This document shows positions 1 to 5,873 of a DNA stretch of 8,717 nucleotides, piece after piece (the first letter of the stretch is position 1; every line of letters starts with the position of its first letter). The position numbers and the translations under genes were made by a program. Origin of the DNA: an uncultured Pseudomonadota bacterium (lineage in GTDB: Bacteria > Pseudomonadota > Gammaproteobacteria > Methylococcales > Methylomonadaceae); assembly GCA_903904275.1 (NCBI GenBank), contig CAIVBX010000036.1, positions 1 to 8,717 on the forward strand, given 5' to 3'. The notes beneath the pieces were generated by a model. It was not told where the DNA came from, made no database searches, and saw only the letters and a list, made by a program, of their open reading frames with translations.

Positions 1-1
1 A

Positions 2-754
2 CATGACGTGTCGATTTTCATGGTCGGACATGTTACGAAAGACCATTCGCTCGCAGGTCCAATGACGTTAAGTCATATTGTGGATACACAAGTGATGCTT
101 TCTTCAACGGATGATGCGCGTTATCGGGTTTTACGCGCAGATAAAAATCGTTTTGGCAGCATTGGCGAATTAGGTTTTTTCGCAATGGATAATTCAGGAT
201 TAAAAGAAGTTAAAAATCCATCGGCGATGTTTTTGAATCGGGCTGAAAAACCGTCAGCAGGCAGCGTTGTCACGGTTTTATGGGAGGGAACGCGTCCGTT
301 ATTAGTTGAAATTCAAGCTCTTGTCACCGATTGTCAATATGGCAATCCACGTCGTCTGGCGGTGGGTTTAGACCAAAATCGTTTAGCGATGTTGTTGGCG
401 ATTTTGGCAAGACACGGCAACATTTCAACCGCAAGCGATGAAATTTATGCCAATGTTGTTGGTGGAATTCGGGTGACTGAAACCAGTTCAGATTTAGCAA
501 TTTTGGCGAGTATCGTTTCGAGTTTGCGAAATAAAGTCGTTTCGCAAGAGGCATTTTTCTTTGGTGAATTAGGCTTAAATGGTGAAATTCGACCTGTTGC
601 AAACGGTCACGCGAGATTAAATGATGCGGCAAAACATGGATTCAAAAAAGCCGTGATTCCTAAAGCAAATGCGCCTAAAAAAGCAATTCCAAATTTGGAA
701 ATTCACGGCGTTTCAAATTTAACCGAAATGTTAGATATTTTGTTTGAGATTTAA
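2..754 (+). CDS. radA: DNA repair protein RadA (Sms), C-terminal part, 5' end outside window
   Basis: RadA is a RecA-like ATPase that helps process recombination intermediates and branch migration in the cytoplasm. About 250 residues are present, against roughly 455-460 for the family, so the zinc finger and Walker A are missing upstream. The frame is open to the left edge (H-D-V before the GTG at position 8), so that GTG is internal and not a start. What is visible: the end of the RecA core (VGHVTKD, then SLAGP), the RadA-specific KNRFG motif at 140-154, GTRPLLVE(I/V)QALV, GNPRRLAVGLDQNRLAML, and the Lon-protease-like C-terminal domain with NVVGG, FGELGLNGEIRPV and AAKHGF. The YFEG-like stretch after HIVDT that is common in homologues reads MLSS here. 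The TAA stop at 752-754 overlaps the TAA of the convergent gene. Family assignment is very secure. Confidence 0.97.
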   Translation, partial: HDVSIFMVGHVTKDHSLAGPMTLSHIVDTQVMLSSTDDARYRVLRADKNRFGSIGELGFFAMDNSGLKEVKNPSAMFLNRAEKPSAGSVVTVLWEGTRPLLVEIQALVTDCQYGNPRRLAVGLDQNRLAMLLAILARHGNISTASDEIYANVVGGIRVTETSSDLAILASIVSSLRNKVVSQEAFFFGELGLNGEIRPVANGHARLNDAAKHGFKKAVIPKANAPKKAIPNLEIHGVSNLTEMLDILFEI

Positions 755-2232
755 GAGAAAAACGTCATCGCTTCATGAATGCGTTCTTGCGCTTTATGAA
801 GCACATTCAACGAAAAGTCCGCATTTAATTTACCTTGATTCAATTTTGCATACGCAGGAATGGTATTGAGATAAGGCAGATATTTTGCTTTTCTTGAGCC
901 GAAATAGCTGTGTAATTTTGCTAAAATTACAATATCAATTAGCGTGAGTTTTTCATCGCCACTTTCATAAAACCAATCTTCGGCAAATTTCGGTACATTG
1001 ACTAAGTCAGGTGGAAATCCCAAATTATGTAACATCAACGAGCCAACGGCAGGACTTAGAAATGGTAATGCGGTTTTAAGTTCAAGTAAATTTGGCGAAT
1101 AATCAAGCTGTTGTTCAGCAAAATTCAAAATGGGAATTTTACCAATATCACAAATCAAACCTGCTAAAAGTGCATCTTCTGGACTAACCGTTTTACTTTC
1201 TTTTGCCAGAACAAAACATAAACTTGATAGGTAAATACTATTCCGCCAATTTGTTTGCATCATGCCCATCAATTGCTGATTTTCACAATAAAACAATTGC
1301 TTAACACTAATTCCCATTACCACGCGGCGTGTGCCGTCTAAACCTAAACGAATAACCGCATTTTGACAATTTGTAATAGGCGATTCGGCAGCATAAAACA
1401 CGCTGTTTGCGACTTGAATTAGTTTTGCCACAATCGTCGCGTCGAACTGCACGATATTCGCAATTTCAGCAATCGCAATATCAGGTTCTTCTAGGGCTTT
1501 TTTCAAACGAAAGGCGACTTGTGGCAAACTCGGCAAACTCAATGTATTTTCACGATAAGCGTGAGCGAACTCCGCAAAAAATTGATTATTTGGCAAATCA
1601 CGCGGCAAACTGCTTTTCACAAATTCACTGCCTAATGTGTAACGGTATTTTCGTTGACTTAAACGCTGCAAAAATACCCGCGAAACTGCCAAAACAATAC
1701 TCGGTTCAGTTGTAACGGCGGTTGCACCACATAAAAATCCACTATTTAACGGCAACATAGCTTGCGCGGTATCAAAATGAATGTGATACGGTAAAACACC
1801 TTCAGGACGCATTTCAATGCTACCTTGCAAAATGTAATACGCATACTCTGTACGCTGTCCAACGATAAAAACAACGGCATTTGGATTGTAATGCAGCGTT
1901 TTGTGTTCAATTTGTTCAAGCGTGTTATCAGACAAATAACGCAACGGCGCGAGCTTCTTCAACAAATAAACAGGTTGTTGTTCAGAATCATTAACCAAAA
2001 TGGGATTAGTTATTCCTAAAACATCACTTTCTGTTGGTTCTGATGAAATGGGATTGATTAACGAGTTAATCAACGCCGCTGCGATACTTTTTTTATCTTC
2101 TGTTTTTTCAATAACAGGTTCGGGCTTCGGTGGTGGAACAGGTCGGCGTGTAAAATCACCAAACAAGGCTTGTTGTGGCAACAAAATTAGCTGTTGTAAT
2201 GATTTATAAAAAGCAAGTAACGTTTTAAACAT
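751..2232 (-). CDS. cyclic-nucleotide-binding-like + HDOD domain protein (paralogue 1)
   Basis: A cytoplasmic signalling-type protein of 493 residues. Residues 1-27 could form an amphipathic helix. A proline-rich linker follows (about 29-46, including RRPVPPPKPEPV). Residues 90-195 resemble a cNMP-binding beta-roll (LKKLAPLRYL, then VFIVGQ, YYILQGSIE, PLNSGFLCGATAV). Residues 231-430 are an HDOD domain (LPSLPQVAFRLKKAL, IVQFDATIVAKLIQVANS, RLGLDGTRRVVMGISVKQLF). The usual HD-type metal ligands look lost: W-x-H-S reads WRNS (329-332) and the HD pair reads C361-D362, so hydrolase activity is unlikely. In the phosphate-binding cassette the canonical G-E-x-(A/S) and downstream Arg are not evident, so cNMP binding is doubtful. 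It starts 5 bp after the upstream paralogue's stop with no clear ribosome site, suggesting translational coupling. HDOD proteins are usually regulatory or scaffolding; the specific role is unknown. Confidence 0.9.
   Translation of the reverse strand: MFKTLLAFYKSLQQLILLPQQALFGDFTRRPVPPPKPEPVIEKTEDKKSIAAALINSLINPISSEPTESDVLGITNPILVNDSEQQPVYLLKKLAPLRYLSDNTLEQIEHKTLHYNPNAVVFIVGQRTEYAYYILQGSIEMRPEGVLPYHIHFDTAQAMLPLNSGFLCGATAVTTEPSIVLAVSRVFLQRLSQRKYRYTLGSEFVKSSLPRDLPNNQFFAEFAHAYRENTLSLPSLPQVAFRLKKALEEPDIAIAEIANIVQFDATIVAKLIQVANSVFYAAESPITNCQNAVIRLGLDGTRRVVMGISVKQLFYCENQQLMGMMQTNWRNSIYLSSLCFVLAKESKTVSPEDALLAGLICDIGKIPILNFAEQQLDYSPNLLELKTALPFLSPAVGSLMLHNLGFPPDLVNVPKFAEDWFYESGDEKLTLIDIVILAKLHSYFGSRKAKYLPYLNTIPAYAKLNQGKLNADFSLNVLHKAQERIHEAMTFFS
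758..801 (-). terminator. possible weak terminator hairpin at the end of the leftward operon
   Basis: Positions 771-783 (CTTCATGAATGCG) and 790-801 (CGCTTTATGAAG) form an imperfect stem: six outer and three inner pairs flank a small bulge, with a 6-nt loop. Read leftward, an eight-base gap precedes five Ts (complement of 758-762). The hairpin lies inside the last codons of the minus-strand gene, because the two convergent genes leave no intergenic space. The gap before the T tract makes this a poor intrinsic terminator. No T run follows on the plus strand, so it would not stop radA transcripts. Confidence 0.25.
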
Positions 2233-2237
2233 TGGAA

Positions 2238-3611
2238 TTACGCAAACATGCTCATGGCAACATCAATTCGTTGTTGCGCTTTCACTAAAATATCTAACGA
2301 GAAATCAGGACTCAATTTGCCATTTTTTAATTTGGCATAAGCTGGAATCGAGTTGATATAAGGCAATTCTTTTGCGCGTGCGGTTCCGAAATAACTGTGC
2401 AATTTTGCTAAAATTACCACGTCGATTAAGCTCAAATCATCATGTCCACTTTCGTAATACCAATTTTCAGCAAATTTGGGAATTTCACTCATTTCATTAG
2501 AAAAACCTAGCGTGTGAAGAACTAATGAACCAACAGGAGGATTTAAATAAGGCATTACGGCTTGTAATTCATTTAAATCAGGATACGTTTCTGGGTGATG
2601 TTCAGCGAAATGAATTAACGGAATGGCACCAATATCACAAACTAAACCCGCAAGAAGCGCATCTTCGGGATTTACAACGCCTGATTCTTCGGCGAGTACA
2701 AAACATAAACTTGAAACATGCAAACTTTTTTTCCAAAGTTCTTGCATTTTTATCATGAGTTGAGGTGATTTTGATTGAAACAATTGCTTAACACTAATCC
2801 CCATAACCAGTTTTCGCGTTGTTTCTAAACCTAAGCGCGTGACCGCATCGTGACAGTTTTTAATTGGCGTAGCGGAGGCATAAAGCACACTATTTGAAAC
2901 TTGAATCAATTTAGTCACGATAGGTGCATCAACTTGTACAATTTTAATCACATCATCGACAGAAATTTTTTCCTGCTCCATCGCTTTTCGTAATTTAATC
3001 GCAACTTGCGGTAATGATGGCAAACTTAGGCGATTTTCGCGATAGGCTTGCGCGAAACTGTTAAAAAATTTTGTATTTGGAATTTCAGCAGGCAAATTGA
3101 TGTCGATAACTTCTAATGTATTTGATTGTTGCTGCAATTTACTTTTATTTGCCCACCATTGCACAATCGAAGTAGGAATAGATAAAATTTGAGTTGGCGA
3201 TGTTGTAATTGCTGTTGCACCACAAACTTTTCCACTGTTTAGCGGCAAATTCGCTAAAGGCGTATTTTCATAAACGGAATAATTTGCACCACCATCAGAT
3301 TGTAATTCCACGCTGCCTTTTAAGAGATAATAAATATATTCACTTTTATCGCCGAGTAAGAAAATCATGGATTGATTTGCGTATGTCAAAATCCATTGGT
3401 CAATTTGTGTGATTTCATCGTCATTTAAATCACGAATTGGAGCCAATTTTTTTAATGTTTCCAGTGGCTGTTTCGTAACAGTTGCCTGTAATGGTGGCGT
3501 AACAACTGATAATGGTGTTTCTGTTTTTTGGGATTCAGTCGCCGTTTCGACTAATTTTGTTTCATTATCAGCGGTTTTTTTTGAAAAAAGATTACTTACC
3601 CATAATGCCAT
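2238..3611 (-). CDS. cyclic-nucleotide-binding-like + HDOD domain protein (paralogue 2)
   Basis: A 457-residue tandem paralogue of the adjacent gene. From the LSLPSLPQVA motif (L195 here, L231 in the neighbour) to the C-terminus both proteins have exactly the same length, so their HDOD regions probably align without gaps. The difference in size lies in the N-terminal leader and linker. Residues 50-155 form the cNMP-like domain (LKKLAPIRDL, MIFLLGDKSEYIYYLLKGSVEL, LPLNSGKVCGATAI). HDOD spans about 195-395. The HD pair is again C325-D326, the following Lys is Ala (CDIGAI against CDIGKI), and the W-x-H-S position reads WKKS (293-296), so it is probably not a phosphohydrolase. The N-terminus MALWVSNLF is short and hydrophobic. 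The ATG at 3611 is preceded by a weak GGAT site, 14 bp after the RDD gene's stop, consistent with one operon. Function is unknown; a signalling or scaffold role is inferred. Confidence 0.9.
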   Translation of the reverse strand: MALWVSNLFSKKTADNETKLVETATESQKTETPLSVVTPPLQATVTKQPLETLKKLAPIRDLNDDEITQIDQWILTYANQSMIFLLGDKSEYIYYLLKGSVELQSDGGANYSVYENTPLANLPLNSGKVCGATAITTSPTQILSIPTSIVQWWANKSKLQQQSNTLEVIDINLPAEIPNTKFFNSFAQAYRENRLSLPSLPQVAIKLRKAMEQEKISVDDVIKIVQVDAPIVTKLIQVSNSVLYASATPIKNCHDAVTRLGLETTRKLVMGISVKQLFQSKSPQLMIKMQELWKKSLHVSSLCFVLAEESGVVNPEDALLAGLVCDIGAIPLIHFAEHHPETYPDLNELQAVMPYLNPPVGSLVLHTLGFSNEMSEIPKFAENWYYESGHDDLSLIDVVILAKLHSYFGTARAKELPYINSIPAYAKLKNGKLSPDFSLDILVKAQQRIDVAMSMFA

Positions 3612-3625
3612 AATGATTTCATCCG

Positions 3626-4033
3626 TTAATTTTTATAAAAAATATCAGTTTTAGAAAATGTATCGTGCCAACAACGTTTATTTTTGCTTATCAATGCCCA
3701 CAAAAACCCGAATCCTAACGCGGACAATGAAACAATTGCACTACTAAATCGCATCATAGCGTGTGACCATGTGATGGCTTTCTTATCAATTGTTAAAACC
3801 TGAAGTTTCCAAGCGCGTAAGCCTAAAGTTTGTCCGCCATGCGTCCAAAACCAACCGTAAAAAACAAAGCTAACGATGAACAAATAAAGCAGATAAAAAG
3901 GGTTTGACGTAAAGGCTTGCCCCGCGTTAAAGGGTAAAATTAACGCGGTAGCCATAAATAAAACGCTTAACAGTAATAACAAATCGTAGAAAATAGCAGC
4001 AAATCGCCGTAATAAATTCGGGGTGTGAAGCAT
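3626..4033 (-). CDS. RDD-family integral membrane protein
   Basis: This 135-residue inner-membrane protein carries the RDD hallmarks: an N-terminal Arg motif leading into helix 1 (LLRRFAAIFYD, R9/R10 and D17), the GGQTLGLRAWKLQV signature (66-79), and a C-terminal CWHDTFSKT segment (121-129) with D124. Three hydrophobic segments are visible, at about 12-34, 46-64 and 97-116. RDD proteins are poorly characterised; some are linked to ion or solute transport, and many are accessory membrane proteins. In several gammaproteobacteria an RDD gene follows lptG, but here it sits between a tiny membrane protein and two HDOD genes. The ATG at 4033 has no clear ribosome site and lies 18 bp after the upstream small gene, so it may depend on coupling. 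Family assignment is strong; the function is not assigned. Confidence 0.9.
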   Translation of the reverse strand: MLHTPNLLRRFAAIFYDLLLLLSVLFMATALILPFNAGQAFTSNPFYLLYLFIVSFVFYGWFWTHGGQTLGLRAWKLQVLTIDKKAITWSHAMMRFSSAIVSLSALGFGFLWALISKNKRCWHDTFSKTDIFYKN

Positions 4034-4051
4034 TGAAAATACGATATGACG

Positions 4052-4231
4052 TTAAACGTTGAATAACGAAAATTTTTGCCCAAAATACATTGTCATTCCT
4101 AACAGACCGCTAAACATTAACAACGAAAAGAAAAAGGGCGGACGATGAAATAACAACACGAAAAAATCACTTAAAAATAAGCTGGTTAAGATAGGTTGAT
4201 CAATCATCCCATTGATAATTTTTTTAAACAT
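4052..4231 (-). CDS. small hydrophobic membrane protein, 59 residues, unrecognised
   Basis: Translated by hand: ATG at 4231-4229, TAA at 4054-4052, 59 residues. I do not recognise the family. It begins MFKKIINGMIDQP and has two hydrophobic stretches (about residues 13-29 and 32-50) separated by an HRPP turn, which suggests a helical hairpin in the inner membrane. A short polar tail follows (GQKFSLFNV). Evidence that it is real: a GGAGG Shine-Dalgarno 4 nt before the ATG, the strongest ribosome site in the window; a promoter upstream with suitable spacing; and an 18-bp gap to the RDD gene on the same strand. It would be the first gene of the leftward operon and could drive coupled translation of the membrane protein behind it. 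Alternatively it could be a leader peptide gene. The coding call is moderately confident; function is unknown. Confidence 0.65.
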   Translation of the reverse strand: MFKKIINGMIDQPILTSLFLSDFFVLLFHRPPFFFSLLMFSGLLGMTMYFGQKFSLFNV

Positions 4232-4235
4232 AACG

Positions 4236-4240
4236 CCTCC
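4236..4240 (-). promoter_or_regulatory. strong Shine-Dalgarno (GGAGG) of the 59-residue gene
   Basis: Read leftward the sequence is GGAGGCGTTATG, a five-base match to the anti-Shine-Dalgarno with a short 4-nt spacer. The other starts seen in full in this window have weak or no such site, so this one marks the main ribosome entry of the leftward operon and supports the small gene's start. Confidence 0.7.
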
Positions 4241-4253
4241 AAATTTGAACCAA

Positions 4254-4272
4254 CATACGCCGATTGCGTATG
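4254..4272. repeat. perfect 7-bp inverted repeat in the operon leader
   Basis: CATACGC, then CGATT, then GCGTATG: perfect 7-bp arms around a 5-nt centre. A further GCGTA follows directly on the plus strand (4272-4276), making a partial direct repeat. It lies between the predicted transcription start (about 4288) and the Shine-Dalgarno at 4240 of the leftward operon. It could be a dimeric repressor operator or a 5'-leader hairpin. No T tract follows on either strand, so it is not a terminator. Confidence 0.6.
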
Positions 4273-4294
4273 CGTAATATAAAAAACAATACCG

Positions 4295-4324
4295 ATTTTA
4301 CTCTATTCAAAAGGGCAATGTAAA
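4295..4324 (-). promoter_or_regulatory. predicted sigma-70-type promoter of the leftward operon
   Basis: On the minus strand, TTTACA (complement of 4319-4324) and TAAAAT (complement of 4295-4300) each match the -35 and -10 consensus at five of six positions and are 18 bp apart. Transcription would start near 4288 and give a leader of about 55 nt holding the inverted repeat at 4254-4272 and the GGAGG site. AT-rich DNA yields chance matches, but position, spacing and quality agree here. Confidence 0.5.
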
Positions 4325-4391
4325 AGAAAACAAATGTTGATTAACTGTGCATGAATTGCAATGATATTAACCATATTGTGAATAAAATTGA

Positions 4392-4409
4392 TTGAGTGTG
4401 AACGCCATT
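4392..4409 (+). promoter_or_regulatory. non-AUG start region of pcnB (TTG 4392, GTG 4398 or ATT 4407)
   Basis: An in-frame TGA at 4389-4391 closes the frame immediately upstream, and there is no in-frame ATG before the conserved nucleotidyltransferase core, so initiation must use a non-AUG codon. The candidates are TTG 4392, GTG 4398 and ATT 4407. Starting at ATT gives (M)LTFLKNF, which resembles the E. coli PcnB N-terminus MFTRVANF; E. coli pcnB is known to start at AUU. For the ATT, the only purine-rich stretch is GAGTG at 4394-4398, about 8 nt upstream and a weak match. TTG and GTG have no Shine-Dalgarno at all. Between 4325 and 4391 I see no convincing rightward promoter. Confidence 0.5.
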
Positions 4410-5846
4410 TTAACTTTTCTAAAAAATTTTGAAGATTCTGAACCTAAACCGATTCGTTCGGCAAAAATTGCGCGTCAACGATTCAGTGAAAAACCATCTG
4501 AAACATTGCCAAATATCACTGAAAACTACAATGGCGCAACCCTTATTCCACGTTCTGAACACAGCGTTTCACGTCAGCAAATCAGTGAAAATGCGTTAAA
4601 AGTTGTTTATAAACTAAAAAAAGAAGGTTTTGACGCGTTTTTAGTGGGTGGTTGTGTTCGTGATTTGCTGTTAGGACGCGAACCGAAAGACTTTGATGTC
4701 GTCACAAATGCGTTACCTGAACAACTTTCAAGGTTATTTTCAAATTGCCGTGTTATTGGAAAACGGTTTCGTTTAGCCCATATCGTTTATGGACGTGACA
4801 TCATCGAAGTCGCAACATTTCGTAAAAGTAGTGGCGAAAGTCCAACGGAAGCAGAGCATCATTCAAAAGAAGGTCGAATTTTAAAAGACAATCTTTATGG
4901 CACAATTGACGACGATGTTTGGCGACGAGATTTTACGATTAACGCGCTTTATTACAACATTCGCGATTTTTCGATTGTCGATTATGTTGGCGGTATGGCA
5001 GACCACAAAGCGGGTTTGATTCGTTTGATTGGAGATGCGGGCGAACGTTTCCGCGAAGATCCTGTACGAATGATTCGCGCGATTCGGTTTGCCGTAAAAT
5101 TAGGATTTAAATTGCATGACGATTGTGAAAAAGCAATTTCACCTAATGCTCATTTGTTGGCAAGTGTTCCCGCTGCGCGATTGCATGACGAAGTGGTGAA
5201 ATTATTTTTGACAGGTTACGGCGTGCAAACATTTGAAATGTTACGTCATTACGGTTTATTTGAAATTTTATTTCCTGCGGTAGAGAAAAATTTATCGCTT
5301 GAAGACTCCCATTTTCCAAAAATGATGGTGATTCACGCTCTGAAAAATTCAGATATTCGATTTGCCGAAAATAAACCTGTTGCACCGTATTTTTTATTTG
5401 CAGCATTGCTTTATGAACCTATGTTGCAACGTGTGCGAGAAAAAGTGGCTAAAGGCATGGCGGAATCAGATGCCAATTTTTCAGCCGCAAGCGAAATTTT
5501 AACGCAACAAATTCGTCGGATTTCGTTACCGCGCCATTTGTCATTAGCGATTCGGGAAATTTGGAATCAACAAGCTAAATTTGAATTTCGCGTTGGTGCA
5601 AAAGCGAGCAAATTATTGGTACACCCACGTTTTCGCGCCGCGTATGATTTTTTATTGTTACGCGCTCAAGCAGGTTCTGCTTCGCAAGAATTAGCAGATT
5701 GGTGGACAACGTATCAAAAAGTTAATGAAACCGAACGTCGTAAAATGACGCAACCACAACAAACACCGAAATCTACTAAATCCAAGAAAAAACGGACATA
5801 TCGTCGCAAATCCAAAACCGCGATTTCAGCTAATATCGAACCCTAA
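4392..5846 (+). CDS. pcnB: poly(A) polymerase I
   Basis: PcnB adds 3' poly(A) tails to RNA from ATP, marking transcripts for decay by the degradosome. Residues are numbered from the TTG at 4392, which is the outer limit of the frame; the true start may be GTG 4398 or ATT 4407. The class II nucleotidyltransferase head has LVGGCVRD (84-91) and the catalytic DxD in KDFDVVT (D100, D102). The VIGKRFRLAH segment (121-130) is the signature separating poly(A) polymerases from CCA-adding enzymes. RRDFTINALYY (168-178) and REDPVRMIRAIRFA (221-234) complete the core. The helical C-terminal region ends in a Lys/Arg-rich tail (about 460-475) typical of PcnB and thought to bind RNA. Length of about 480 fits the family (E. 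coli about 465). It heads the rightward run, 27 bp before gatB; folK, its frequent partner in gammaproteobacteria, is absent directly downstream. Confidence 0.95.
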   Translation: MSVNAILTFLKNFEDSEPKPIRSAKIARQRFSEKPSETLPNITENYNGATLIPRSEHSVSRQQISENALKVVYKLKKEGFDAFLVGGCVRDLLLGREPKDFDVVTNALPEQLSRLFSNCRVIGKRFRLAHIVYGRDIIEVATFRKSSGESPTEAEHHSKEGRILKDNLYGTIDDDVWRRDFTINALYYNIRDFSIVDYVGGMADHKAGLIRLIGDAGERFREDPVRMIRAIRFAVKLGFKLHDDCEKAISPNAHLLASVPAARLHDEVVKLFLTGYGVQTFEMLRHYGLFEILFPAVEKNLSLEDSHFPKMMVIHALKNSDIRFAENKPVAPYFLFAALLYEPMLQRVREKVAKGMAESDANFSAASEILTQQIRRISLPRHLSLAIREIWNQQAKFEFRVGAKASKLLVHPRFRAAYDFLLLRAQAGSASQELADWWTTYQKVNETERRKMTQPQQTPKSTKSKKKRTYRRKSKTAISANIEP

Positions 5847-5873
5847 ATTTAACATTCAGTAAAATCTAAAAAA

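Noticed and set aside
8..10. GTG at 8 as the start of a short radA-like gene
   Set aside because: The frame stays open to the window edge and the residues before it fit RadA, so the gene is cut by the window and the GTG encodes an internal Val.
324..632. Minus-strand open frame of about 100 codons inside radA
   Set aside because: It is fully antisense to well-conserved RadA sequence, has no family resemblance, and shows a composition typical of a shadow frame.
1407..2209. Plus-strand open frames opposite the first HDOD gene
   Set aside because: They are antisense to a gene with clear domain motifs and have no supporting ribosome sites or recognisable protein features.
4254..4290. The inverted repeat as an intrinsic terminator
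   Set aside because: Neither strand has a T tract after the stem, and it lies upstream of the genes on both sides.
4337..4368. Rightward promoter for pcnB (TTGATT with AATGAT or GATATT)
   Set aside because: The -35 match is fair, but no good -10 lies at 16-18 bp; the better-looking hexamers need 19-20 bp spacing. Not strong enough to list.
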